64,000 bases of DNA, from the NCBI RefSeq assembly GCF_016406085.1, contig NZ_JAEHFJ010000005.1, forward strand, positions 310,001 to 374,000. Direction: 5' to 3'. The notes beneath the pieces are model-generated. The model was not told the origin of the DNA. It saw only the letters and a list, made by a program, of their open reading frames with translations, and ran no database searches. Of this stretch, positions 18,249-27,192 are shown piece by piece; position 1 is the stretch's first letter, and the number at the start of each line of letters is the position of its first letter. Source of the DNA: Aureibaculum flavum (GTDB taxonomy: Bacteria; Bacteroidota; Bacteroidia; Flavobacteriales; Flavobacteriaceae). A program made the translations under genes and the position numbers.

Positions 18249-19559
18249 ATGCTACTAGTATATACCAATAAAATAACGCCTAGGTTAACCTATACTTTCA
18301 AACACTTTTTTACAAGGATTTTAAAAATTCAAGTTGATTTTACATCAAAAGTAGAAGATTTTATTGCCCATGAAGGATATAAATTGTCTTATGGTAAACA
18401 ACCTTTCGGGAATGAAATATTTATTAGAAGTACTGACCTTTTGTTTGAGCAAGGTATTAATGATATTGAAATTAAAATGGGCGAATGGAATGGCGTTCAG
18501 TGTTTTTTTCAAACACGACAAGAGGCTTCTGTACCATTTGACATCTTTGCAGCTACCTTTTATTTAGTGAGTAGGTATGAAGAATACTTACCGCACCTTA
18601 GAGACGAACATGAGCGTTATCCAGCAGAAGATAGCCTAGCATTCAAACATCAATTTTTACATAAACCTTTAATAGATATTTGGGCATATAAATTTAAGGA
18701 AATATTAAAAGAGAAGTACCCGTCAGGTAAATTAAAAAAAAGAGAATTCAAATTTATATCAACTATAGATGTTGATATTGCCTACTGTTTTAAACATAAA
18801 GGATTGGTAAGGACAGTGGCCGGATATTTTAGAGATTTATCAAAATTGAGACTTTTTGATTTATGGTATAGGTCGTTGGTTATTTTAGGATTTAAACAAG
18901 ACCCTTTCGATACTTTTGATGACCTCATTAGTCTACAAAAACAATATAATATCAAAACTATATTTTTCTTTTCTGTGGGGGGGTATACTACTTTCGATAA
19001 AAACACTTCTTCAAGAAATGTGAGTTATCAATCATTAATTAAATCTGTGGCCGATTATGCTGAAGTTGGATTGCATCCATCGTACTTTACGTCTAAAGAC
19101 GAAAGTAAATTACAATCAGAAAAATTAAGATTAGAATCTATCGTTAACAGACCTATTGAAAAATCGCGACAACATTATCTACGTTTAGATTTACCAGAAA
19201 CCTATCAAAATTTAGTGAATTTAGAAGTAAAGGAAGATTATACGATGGGTTATGCTTCTCATTTCGGTTTTAGGGCAAGCACATGTACTCCATTTTATTT
19301 CTATGATTTAGAATTTGAAATTCAAACGCCATTAAAAGTTTTTCCTTTTGCGGTTATGGATGGTACTTTAAAAGATTATTTAAAACTTCCAAATAAACAG
19401 TCTTTTGAAGTAATTATTGACTTAGCCAATCAGGTTAAAAAAGTGGATGGTACTTTTATTACGCTATTTCATAACGAGACTTTAGGCAATAGATACAGAT
19501 GGAGACGATGGCGTAAAATTTACATAGATATGTTTAAAAAGTTAACGCCAACAGCCTAA
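18249..19559 (+). CDS. Polysaccharide deacetylase-like protein
   Basis: A 436-residue protein. The N-terminal part (to about residue 150) resembles the DUF7033-type domain that precedes the NodB-like barrel in Flavobacterial proteins. The catalytic domain starts at FISTIDVDIAY (about residue 175), where the two aspartates fit the deacetylase motif. VGLHPSYFTSK (about 276) supplies the His-Pro-Ser, and TLFHNETLGN (about 415) the final His. Expected role: removal of N-acetyl groups from an envelope or exported polysaccharide. It is followed 10 bp later by a FemAB/GNAT-like gene, probably in one operon. Confidence 0.8.
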   Translation: MLLVYTNKITPRLTYTFKHFFTRILKIQVDFTSKVEDFIAHEGYKLSYGKQPFGNEIFIRSTDLLFEQGINDIEIKMGEWNGVQCFFQTRQEASVPFDIFAATFYLVSRYEEYLPHLRDEHERYPAEDSLAFKHQFLHKPLIDIWAYKFKEILKEKYPSGKLKKREFKFISTIDVDIAYCFKHKGLVRTVAGYFRDLSKLRLFDLWYRSLVILGFKQDPFDTFDDLISLQKQYNIKTIFFFSVGGYTTFDKNTSSRNVSYQSLIKSVADYAEVGLHPSYFTSKDESKLQSEKLRLESIVNRPIEKSRQHYLRLDLPETYQNLVNLEVKEDYTMGYASHFGFRASTCTPFYFYDLEFEIQTPLKVFPFAVMDGTLKDYLKLPNKQSFEVIIDLANQVKKVDGTFITLFHNETLGNRYRWRRWRKIYIDMFKKLTPTA

Positions 19560-19569
19560 AATATTTTTT

Positions 19570-20454
19570 ATGATTAGGTATCTAACTAGGAGTCAGGTTG
19601 ACTTTTCGAAATATGATAATTGTGTTTTAGATTCAATAAATAGCCGTGTTTATGGTTATAGTTGGTATTTAGATGCTGTCTGTGATACATGGGATGTGTT
19701 GGTGTTAGATGATTACGACGCTGTTATGCCGTTGCCGAGACGCGTTAAATACGGAATTAATTATATTTACCAAGCTCCTTGGATACAGCAATTGGGGCTT
19801 TTTTCGGACAAAAAAATAGAATCGAAATTATTTGAAGATTTTATTCAAAAGATACCGAAGAAGTTTAAATTGATTGATATGATGCTCAACAGTTCCAATC
19901 ATTTTTCTATAAATCGTATGGAACCTAGAGATAATTTTGTACTACCTCTAGAAAATAGCAGTTATCAGGTGTTGCTAAAAGGGTATTCAAAAGGTCGAAA
20001 AAGTAGTGTGAAGCAAGCTCAAAAGTTTGGTTTAAAAATAAAAAAGACAATTTCGGCAGATTCAATTATTGAGTTGTTTAGAGAAAATAAAGGAGAAGAT
20101 TTACAAAAATCTGCACAAGATTATTTAGCACTACAACGATTAGTTAATCAAGGCCAACTCTTAGGGGAAATACTCATTTATGAAGTTTTTAATTCAAATG
20201 ACAAACTACTTGGAGGGGCTATTTTTTTAAAAGATAAATATAGAATTACAAATTTGTTTTCAGCATTAAATAATTTAGGTAGAGAAAAACAAGCCATGTC
20301 TTTTTTAATTGATTTTATAATTAAACACCATGCAGGTCAACCATTTGTTTTAGATTTTGAAGGCTCTATGATTACTAAAATAGCATCTTTTTATAAAAGT
20401 TTTGGTGCAATAAAAGAAACCTATTTTCAATATAAAAAATGGCAATTAATCTAA
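19570..20454 (+). CDS. FemAB/GNAT-fold acyl- or aminoacyltransferase-like protein
   Basis: A 294-residue protein of the type annotated as GNAT N-acetyltransferase in Flavobacteria. VMPLPRRVKYGINYIYQAPW (about residues 53-72) and a C-terminal half with GRKSSVKQAQK and VLDFEGSM fit the double-GNAT FemAB/peptidoglycan-bridge-like fold. Its position after the deacetylase suggests modification of a surface glycan or peptidoglycan, but donor and acceptor are unknown. Its stop overlaps the end of the convergent flippase gene by 9 bp, with no terminator between them. Confidence 0.7.
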   Translation: MIRYLTRSQVDFSKYDNCVLDSINSRVYGYSWYLDAVCDTWDVLVLDDYDAVMPLPRRVKYGINYIYQAPWIQQLGLFSDKKIESKLFEDFIQKIPKKFKLIDMMLNSSNHFSINRMEPRDNFVLPLENSSYQVLLKGYSKGRKSSVKQAQKFGLKIKKTISADSIIELFRENKGEDLQKSAQDYLALQRLVNQGQLLGEILIYEVFNSNDKLLGGAIFLKDKYRITNLFSALNNLGREKQAMSFLIDFIIKHHAGQPFVLDFEGSMITKIASFYKSFGAIKETYFQYKKWQLI

Positions 20455-21720
20455 TTGTTGATGTACGAGAAACTTTTTATACAACTTGTAAAAAACAAAA
20501 CAAGAAATAAATCCTGTTATCCACATTAATATCGTTGAGGTTAAAGCAGCTCCATAAATGCCATATTTGGGTATTAAATAATAATTAAGAATTACATTTA
20601 AAACAATTGCTGATATAGCGATATAGTAGTTGATATTGGCTTTGCCAATGATTGAAAGAAGATTACCATATAGACCTCTTAAAATTAAAATACCAATGGC
20701 TCCCAATATTAAAACTAAGAACGAGGCTTTATAATTTACAAATTCAGTTCCGAAAAAAAGTAATAAGTCTTTGGCAAATAACCAAGAGGAAAACCCAATG
20801 CAAATACTTACAAATACAAATAAAAAGATGTAATTTTTAATGTACTTTTTAATGTAATTTTTGTTGTAAATGTTTTCAGTTAAATTAACAAAATCAGTTG
20901 TAATAAAAACTTGTGAGATAAATAGTAAGCTCAGAGGAATAAGAGAAATATATTTATAAACAGTAACCATTTCTGAATTTTTTAATAAATACCCAATCAA
21001 GAGAATATCTATTGCGGTTAAAAATTTTGTTGCAACATTTGAAAGGCTTGCAAAAAAACCATATTTCCAAAATCCAAAATTTATAATATCTGGTTTTACA
21101 TTTATTTTAAAATCAATGTTTAATTTCTTGATAAAAAGTACTGAAGTTAATAATGGAGCTGTAACCAAAGCAATGGCATAACCCAACTCTTTGTAAGTAT
21201 AACTTAAAATAGTCACTAAAATTATGAGTAAAATATTATAAGTAACTTCAACTAATGCGAATGTTTTATTTTGATGTTTAAGTCTATACTGAACTTTTAC
21301 AATTTCTAAAAGGAAAAATGTAGGGATTGCAAATGATAAAATAATAAGGTAATTAATACCATTTAGAAAATAACTTTTAAAGAGTAAACTAAGTAAAATT
21401 ATTATTAATACTAATACAATTGAAGATATTAACCCTTTATTTAATACATATTTAAAGATTTGATTTTTGGTAGTATCAGATGCTGATAATGACCCATATC
21501 TTATTAAACTTTGATGAAGTCCTAATCCACTTATGGGTATTATAAATGAAATTATGGTAAAAGCATAAATTACAACACCCAAATCTTTACTGTCTATCAG
21601 TTGTAAAGCAATCCAAGAAGTAAAGAAAGATAATATTCTAGCTAAAATAGTAGCATAAAAAATACTTATACCATTCCTGTTTCTAAAACCTGATAGTAAA
21701 TCTTTTAACCCGTCTATCAT
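20446..21720 (-). CDS. Oligosaccharide flippase family protein (Wzx/MOP type)
   Basis: A 424-residue, very hydrophobic protein with about 12-14 membrane helices, matching polysaccharide flippases of the MOP superfamily. The N-terminus (SFFTSWIALQLIDSKDLGVV) and ISGLGLHQSLIRYG segment are typical. It should move undecaprenyl-linked oligosaccharide across the inner membrane. The start overlaps the end of the upstream GT4 gene (ATGA, 4 bp), so the two are translationally coupled and probably handle the same glycan. The 3' end overlaps the convergent gene by 9 bp. Confidence 0.85.
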   Translation of the reverse strand: MIDGLKDLLSGFRNRNGISIFYATILARILSFFTSWIALQLIDSKDLGVVIYAFTIISFIIPISGLGLHQSLIRYGSLSASDTTKNQIFKYVLNKGLISSIVLVLIIILLSLLFKSYFLNGINYLIILSFAIPTFFLLEIVKVQYRLKHQNKTFALVEVTYNILLIILVTILSYTYKELGYAIALVTAPLLTSVLFIKKLNIDFKINVKPDIINFGFWKYGFFASLSNVATKFLTAIDILLIGYLLKNSEMVTVYKYISLIPLSLLFISQVFITTDFVNLTENIYNKNYIKKYIKNYIFLFVFVSICIGFSSWLFAKDLLLFFGTEFVNYKASFLVLILGAIGILILRGLYGNLLSIIGKANINYYIAISAIVLNVILNYYLIPKYGIYGAALTSTILMWITGFISCFVFYKLYKKFLVHQQLD

Positions 21721-22847
21721 TTATTAATTCTTAATAATGCTTGTTCGTATAGACTTGTAAATTTATCACAAAGAACCTGAGGAGAAAATTTTGATTCTAT
21801 ATAATTATGCATAATTACAGCATTATCGTTAGTACTGGTCTCATAAAATTTTAAGATACTATTTAATAATTCTTTTTCATCATTTTTTGTGATGAGAGCA
21901 CCAAAGTTTTTAGGAAAATGTTCAGAAATACCGCCAACATTTGTTGATATAACAGGCAATCCACAAGCAAAAGCTTCTAAAATTACGCACGGAAGATTTT
22001 CGTAATTACTAAATTGAATAAGTAAATCAGCTTTATGCATATATTCCGGAATCTCAGAATGCTTTATTTGATTTATGAGAATTACGTTAGATTCTATATT
22101 TAGTTCTTTTATAATTGGTTGATACCTAAAAGAGTTTTCTCCAATTAAATAAAAATTAAAGTTAGAGATTTCTTCTTTTAGTTTGGCCATTACTCTTAGT
22201 TGGCCAGAAATGTTTTTATGTTTGTCTCCCATATGCGAGATGTGCAATAATGTAAATGTCTTATTTTTTATTTTTAGTGGCTTAAAAATATCCGTATTAA
22301 CTACATTAGGTATCGTTGTATAATTACCTTTTAATCCATTTTTTAGCATCATTGAACCTAAATGATCACTAACAGGGCAGATATAGGAAGCGTTTTTTGC
22401 TATTGATTTAGATAAAAATTTTTCAAGCCCTCTTATTTTATGAGTAAGATAACCTGTCCAATGCTCGGATACTATAAAGGGCTTCTTTTTAAATATTTTT
22501 AGATATACAGCAATGAGTCCAATGGGATAAATTCTATTAACATGTACAAATTGATAAGGTTCAATTAATTTAAAAATTTGCTTGTAAGCTTTATAAAATA
22601 AATATCCTTTTAAAATTTTATTTTGAGTTGGTTTTACATAACCAATTATGGTAGTAACACCATTAATTTGGTTTTTTTCAATTTCTAAGTTATTATTGAT
22701 ATTTTCATCTGTAATAACATGTATAGAGGTCACTTTACTTTTTATAGCTACTGCTTCCGCATGTCTCTGTATAAAGTCACCGTTGTAAGGCATTACCCTA
22801 GAAGGGTACCATCCATTTAAAAATAGAATATGTAACTTTTTTTCCAA
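21717..22847 (-). CDS. Glycosyltransferase family 4 (GT-B)
   Basis: 376 residues. The N-terminal Rossmann domain begins HILFLNGWYPSR. The C-terminal donor-binding domain contains EAFACGLPVISTNVGGISE (about residues 290-308) with the E-x7-E-type glutamate of retaining GT4 enzymes. It transfers a sugar from a nucleotide donor to a lipid-linked glycan in the cytoplasm. The only suitable start is TTG at 22847; it directly abuts the TAA of a short upstream ORF (TAATTG), so initiation may depend on coupling. It overlaps the flippase gene by 4 bp. Confidence 0.9.
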   Translation of the reverse strand: MEKKLHILFLNGWYPSRVMPYNGDFIQRHAEAVAIKSKVTSIHVITDENINNNLEIEKNQINGVTTIIGYVKPTQNKILKGYLFYKAYKQIFKLIEPYQFVHVNRIYPIGLIAVYLKIFKKKPFIVSEHWTGYLTHKIRGLEKFLSKSIAKNASYICPVSDHLGSMMLKNGLKGNYTTIPNVVNTDIFKPLKIKNKTFTLLHISHMGDKHKNISGQLRVMAKLKEEISNFNFYLIGENSFRYQPIIKELNIESNVILINQIKHSEIPEYMHKADLLIQFSNYENLPCVILEAFACGLPVISTNVGGISEHFPKNFGALITKNDEKELLNSILKFYETSTNDNAVIMHNYIESKFSPQVLCDKFTSLYEQALLRINK

Positions 22848-22979
22848 TTAGATAAGTTTATTCAAAGATGAAAATTTAAAAAATGGCATCATTGTGTCTA
22901 ATACTATTAAATGAGCTTCATACATGTAAAACACGTTTTCTAGATTGGGATTATTCCATTTGGGACGTTGAAAATACAT
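22848..22979 (-). CDS. Possible 43-codon ORF coupled to the GT4 gene
   Basis: Minus-strand ATG ORF beginning MYFQRPKWNNPNLENVFYMY and ending FKFSSLNKLI, with its TAA directly adjacent to the TTG start of the glycosyltransferase. The composition looks protein-like and its end would place ribosomes at the TTG. No homologue recognised. It could be a real small gene, a coupling leader, or the tail of a decayed gene: the remaining 22980-23136 stretch holds another short minus-strand ORF (MNSQFNQLQNQIMITK...) but no intact gene. Confidence 0.35.
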   Translation of the reverse strand: MYFQRPKWNNPNLENVFYMYEAHLIVLDTMMPFFKFSSLNKLI

Positions 22980-23136
22980 TAGCCTGAACTTTTAAAGTTA
23001 TAACGTTCCGTAGTTAATTGCAAATAATTTGAATATCATTTTCAATCATTTTTGTTATCATTATCTGATTTTGCAATTGGTTAAATTGACTATTCATCTG
23101 ACAACGATAAAATCTATGCTTTGCCTTAAATTAATG

Positions 23137-24459
23137 TTAGACCTCTTTTGTATACGTTTTAAGTAATGATAAAAAATAAATTAATAATATAATATAACTC
23201 AGTCCGCCAACAATAGAGAAAATAAGAACGGTGTAAACGATATTATTATAGAGCTGACCAACGTAAATGGCTATAAAATTAATAAAAGCCAAGGTAATAT
23301 TAAAAATCAATCCTATATGCATTTTATTAATAATAACTATTAATGAACTAATAGGCGAAAAGGCTACTTGACCAAGTACAAAGAAAGAGAGAATGACAAT
23401 ATAAATACTTAAATTTTCCCAATCCTTATCAAAAAATAATTCTAATACATAAATGCCAATGGTGTTTATAACCAATAGAATGGCTAACATAATTAATATA
23501 TTTGTTAGGGCTACTCTTTTTGTGAAATCATAAAGTTTGTATTTTGCATGATTAAAAAAATCTGATGCTTTCTGAAAATAAACTTGCGAAATGGAAGAAG
23601 AAATAATAAATAGAGGTACGGATACTACTTTTAAACCTAACGCATAAACTCCAGATTCTGCCGCAGAAAAGTAAGCTAGTATCAATATGGGTAAAATGTA
23701 ATTGGCAATACCATTAATCAATCCTGAAGGATACGCAAAACGGATAATGTTTTTATGATACTTAACCGTATTTTTGAATAGTGCTAAATCAGGCTTTTTA
23801 ATAATATTTTTCGAAATTAAAATGTAAAAAACAAAAAGGACAAGTACAGCACCTGCATATCCATAAATAAGTCCATTGTTACTGTAGTAAAATAATATAA
23901 ATTGAAATAGCACCGTACTTATTGCCATTAAAACTCTGGCATTTGCAATTTTTTTAAACCATGATTTTCTCGTAGCATAAGATTCCAATAATTTGGCATT
24001 CGATAAAAACATTGAGGTTATACTACTTAATAATAATAGCATATAAATAATTCCGTGCTTAAAAAAAAAATCTTTAAAGCGTTCGAAAAGGAATAAATGT
24101 ATAATACTAACTATTAAAACAATTATCAATATGGCATTGACCATATTATTACTTTTTTCTTCTGATGTATCAGTAATTATAACATATTCTAATTTCAAAC
24201 TATTTACAATAGTTAAAATACTTACAAAACTTAAAAAAACACTATAAGCTCCATAAAATTCAGGAGCATATAATTTTGCTAAAAACAAAGCACCAATTAC
24301 ATTTATTAATTGAGCTAATAAAGTGCCACTAAAAAGTGTTGCAATGTTTTTTTGAAATGGAGTTGTAAATATGAATTTAAGATTAAATTTCACTATAAAC
24401 TTATATTTGAGATTAAAGACAACTTCTAAAGTTGTAATTTTACCATCAAACATAATCAT
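23137..24459 (-). CDS. Second oligosaccharide flippase/polysaccharide biosynthesis membrane protein
   Basis: About 420-440 residues with 12 or so membrane helices. It begins its conserved part at TPFQKNIATLFSGTLLAQLI, typical of Wzx-like MOP exporters. The start is uncertain. The ATG at 24459 gives a 34-residue N-terminal extension that also covers the promoter of the divergent nucleotidase gene. A GTG at 24393 would begin 11 residues before the conserved part and leave a normal divergent promoter region. It belongs with the 18249-22847 glycan genes, but a 289-bp gap separates it from them. Confidence 0.82.
   Translation of the reverse strand: MIMFDGKITTLEVVFNLKYKFIVKFNLKFIFTTPFQKNIATLFSGTLLAQLINVIGALFLAKLYAPEFYGAYSVFLSFVSILTIVNSLKLEYVIITDTSEEKSNNMVNAILIIVLIVSIIHLFLFERFKDFFFKHGIIYMLLLLSSITSMFLSNAKLLESYATRKSWFKKIANARVLMAISTVLFQFILFYYSNNGLIYGYAGAVLVLFVFYILISKNIIKKPDLALFKNTVKYHKNIIRFAYPSGLINGIANYILPILILAYFSAAESGVYALGLKVVSVPLFIISSSISQVYFQKASDFFNHAKYKLYDFTKRVALTNILIMLAILLVINTIGIYVLELFFDKDWENLSIYIVILSFFVLGQVAFSPISSLIVIINKMHIGLIFNITLAFINFIAIYVGQLYNNIVYTVLIFSIVGGLSYIILLIYFLSLLKTYTKEV
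24402..24409 (+). promoter_or_regulatory. Putative -7 promoter element of the HAD nucleotidase gene
   Basis: TATATTTG matches TAnnTTTG, about 62 nt before the ATG at 24472. It lies inside the N-terminal extension of the divergent flippase if that starts at 24459. Confidence 0.4.
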
Positions 24460-24471
24460 TTATCTTCCTTA

Positions 24472-25152
24472 ATGTCAATAAAACATATTTTTTTCGATTT
24501 AGACCATACCTTATGGGATTTTGAAACCAATTCAGCTCAAGCTTTTGAATTTATATTCAAAGAAAATGGAATAGAAGTGAATATTGATGAATTTTTAATT
24601 CATTATAAACCTATAAATTTAAAGTATTGGAAGCTTTATCGTGAAGATCGTGTGAGTAAGAAACTTTTAAGATATAAACGGTTAAAAGAAACATTTGATT
24701 TATTGTCGTATCAAATTTCTGACCCTAAAATAGATCTATTAAGTAAAGTGTATATCGATAATTTATCAAATTATAATACCCTTTTTGATGGTGCAGTTGA
24801 AATATTGAATTATTTATCGCCAAAATATGGGTTGCATATTATAACGAATGGATTTGATGAAGTTCAAACTGAAAAAATGAAGACTTCTGGTATACTAGAA
24901 TTCTTTGATAAAATAATTACCTCCGAGAGCGTGGGCGTCAAAAAACCAAACGCCAAAATTTTTCAACATGCTATGCAGTTAGCGGAAGCTACTATTTATG
25001 ATAGTGTAATGATTGGTGATAATTTTGAAGCCGATATTCTAGGGGCAAAGGCCGTAGGCATGAAAACGATACATTTTAAAGAAAATCATAACACAGAAAC
25101 AGATGGTGTTATTAATATAACCGGCCTTTTAGAAATAAAACAATATCTTTAA
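24472..25152 (+). CDS. yjjG: YjjG-family noncanonical pyrimidine nucleotidase (HAD)
   Basis: 226 residues, the usual YjjG length. HAD motif I is FFDLDHTLWDF (nucleophile D9, acid D11), motif II is ITNGF, motif III is the lysine in GVKKPNAKIF, and motif IV is MIGDNFEADILGAK. The order YWKLYREDRVSK in the cap domain is YjjG-like. It dephosphorylates non-standard pyrimidine nucleotides to keep them out of DNA, in the cytosol. No functional link to its neighbours is evident. Confidence 0.9.
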   Translation: MSIKHIFFDLDHTLWDFETNSAQAFEFIFKENGIEVNIDEFLIHYKPINLKYWKLYREDRVSKKLLRYKRLKETFDLLSYQISDPKIDLLSKVYIDNLSNYNTLFDGAVEILNYLSPKYGLHIITNGFDEVQTEKMKTSGILEFFDKIITSESVGVKKPNAKIFQHAMQLAEATIYDSVMIGDNFEADILGAKAVGMKTIHFKENHNTETDGVINITGLLEIKQYL

Positions 25153-25193
25153 TGGGGAATAACTATGGTTAAATAACCACAATATTAAATTCT

Positions 25194-25742
25194 GTGAAGT
25201 TCTTTACTAAATGTTTATTGGGAATTATAATATTGCAAATGATACTGTCTTGCACTAGCACAGTTGATTTTGATCAGTTAGAAAATATAGAATTTGACCA
25301 AAGTTTTACAGCTTCCTTTATTTTTCTTAACCTCACTCAAAACCAATTTTTGAATGCAGATAATAGTGCTGAAGTTGCTACCTTAACGGATGTCAGTATT
25401 ATTGATATTTTTAATTCTGAATATGTCCAAGAAAATTTAGTTCAGGCAGATTTTAATTTTGATGTTGAAAATACATTCAATAGAAATTTTGATGTTGAGT
25501 TTTCTTTTTTAAATGAAGATGACAGTATTACTGAAAGTTTCACCTTTAATGTACCAAACAATGGTAAATTAAATCACCTGCAACGTTTTGATGGTTTAGG
25601 TCTATTATCTTTAAAACGTTCACGCAAGCTAAGAATAACAATCTATTTACAACCGAGCTCAGATTTAAGTATTTTGGATAAGGACGTTCAAATGAATCTT
25701 AATTTAAAATCATCCACTAACTTTATTTTCAAGATAAATTGA
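25194..25742 (+). CDS. Putative lipoprotein of unknown function
   Basis: 182 residues from a GTG start at 25194; no in-frame ATG precedes the signal sequence. The signal peptide (MKFFTKCLLGIIILQMILSC) has a lipobox ending at C20. The mature part is rich in Asn, Asp and beta-prone residues and has no motif I know. The 3' end overlaps the TTG start of the DUF5723 gene (TTGA), so the two are likely translated together. Probably a partner or accessory of that outer-membrane protein. Confidence 0.75.
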   Translation: MKFFTKCLLGIIILQMILSCTSTVDFDQLENIEFDQSFTASFIFLNLTQNQFLNADNSAEVATLTDVSIIDIFNSEYVQENLVQADFNFDVENTFNRNFDVEFSFLNEDDSITESFTFNVPNNGKLNHLQRFDGLGLLSLKRSRKLRITIYLQPSSDLSILDKDVQMNLNLKSSTNFIFKIN

Positions 25743-27157
25743 GGCAGAAAAATAAATATATGCTTCTCTTTTTGTGCTTTATGATGTCACAAAGTTATGC
25801 TCAGAATAAGAAATTCATTTTTGGAAATAATGATATTCCACAATCTTTAATGGTAAATCCAGGAGCAGAAGCTAATTATAGAAAGCATATTGGTATTCCA
25901 TTGTTTTCAGGTATTTATGTTAATGTTGGTTCAAATAATTTGACGATTACGGATGTCTTGGCTAAAGACGGTATAGATATAAACGATAAACTTCGGAACC
26001 AACTTTTTAGAATGAAAGCAACAGATTTTGTTACTGTTAATGAACAATTAGATATCATTAATATAGGTTATAAATTACATAATGATCGCGATTATTTAAA
26101 TTTTGGATTTTATCAAGAATTCGATTTTGTCGCCTATTACCCTAAAGAATTAACCATTTTATTTTATCAAGGAAATACGGATGAAAATGGTAATATCAAT
26201 TTAAATAACACTACAAATTTTAATGAATTAAATTTTAAAGGACAAGCGTTTGGTGTTTTTCATGCAGGTATCTCAAGAAAAATAAATAATAAATTAAATG
26301 TTGGCATTCGAGCGAAATTATATTCAGGAATTTTCAACGTACAATCAGTTAATAATAAAGGCAATTTTAAATCGGTATTGGGCGAAAACAATGTGTATCA
26401 ACATGAGTTAAATAATATTGATTTTCTGATACAATCTTCTGGCTTAATAAAAAATGATGAGTTTGCTTTATCTGGTAAGAGTATATTTTCAAATATGTTT
26501 TTAGGTGGTAATTTGGGGCTCGGGGTTGATGCTGGTTTTACTTACAATTTAAACGATAAGTTAAAGATATCTGCAAGTCTGCTTGATGTAGGTTTTATAA
26601 GTTATTCTAAAGATATTAGTTCTTATAAAGTTTCTGGAAATTATGAATTAGAAGGTGTTGGACTTATCATACCTGAAAATGACCCTATTCCTTATTGGGA
26701 GGATTTAAGAGTAGATTTTGATGAGCAAGTTGAGCGTAAAGAGGTATCAAAAACATACTTCTCTTTTCCTTCAGCTAAATTTAATGCTAGTGTACATTAT
26801 GGTTTTGGAAAACAAATTAGAAAATATACATCTATTATTGATTGCCATACTAATAATGGATTTTCACAATATAATTATCAAAATGAGCTAGGTGTTCAGC
26901 TGTATAGTATATTTAGACCTAAACTTCCTCAAACAGCGGCTACCGTTTATTATTCAAGAAGGATTAGTAATTTTTTGCAGACCAAAGTTACCTATACATT
27001 AGATAGTTATTCATTTTCGAATATAGGAATTGGATTTGCAGCGAGGATTAGAAAGTTTAGTTTGTATGCGTCAGTAGATAATGTTTTAGGATACAAAGAT
27101 TTATATGATTCAAAAAAAATGTCTCTTAGTTTAGGAATGAATTTAATTTTTGACTAA
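25739..27157 (+). CDS. DUF5723 family outer-membrane-type protein
   Basis: 472 residues from the TTG at 25739, which overlaps the previous stop. An ATG at 25760 would remove the positively charged start (MRQKNKY) of the signal peptide ending QSYAQ. The DUF5723 hallmark is the early segment SLMVNPGAEANYRKHIG and IPLFSGIYV (about residues 35-60). Repeated amphipathic strands and a C-terminal SLSLGMNLIFD suggest an outer-membrane beta barrel. The function is unknown across Bacteroidetes. It is flanked by a lipoprotein and a secreted acidic protein in the same direction. Confidence 0.8.
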   Translation: MRQKNKYMLLFLCFMMSQSYAQNKKFIFGNNDIPQSLMVNPGAEANYRKHIGIPLFSGIYVNVGSNNLTITDVLAKDGIDINDKLRNQLFRMKATDFVTVNEQLDIINIGYKLHNDRDYLNFGFYQEFDFVAYYPKELTILFYQGNTDENGNINLNNTTNFNELNFKGQAFGVFHAGISRKINNKLNVGIRAKLYSGIFNVQSVNNKGNFKSVLGENNVYQHELNNIDFLIQSSGLIKNDEFALSGKSIFSNMFLGGNLGLGVDAGFTYNLNDKLKISASLLDVGFISYSKDISSYKVSGNYELEGVGLIIPENDPIPYWEDLRVDFDEQVERKEVSKTYFSFPSAKFNASVHYGFGKQIRKYTSIIDCHTNNGFSQYNYQNELGVQLYSIFRPKLPQTAATVYYSRRISNFLQTKVTYTLDSYSFSNIGIGFAARIRKFSLYASVDNVLGYKDLYDSKKMSLSLGMNLIFD

Positions 27158-27192
27158 AATTATTCTTATCTTTATTGGCTAAAATCTATATT

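Noticed and set aside
18249-24459. Defence or mobile genomic island
   Set aside because: No integrase, tRNA junction, toxin-antitoxin or nuclease genes; radC alone is not evidence of an island.
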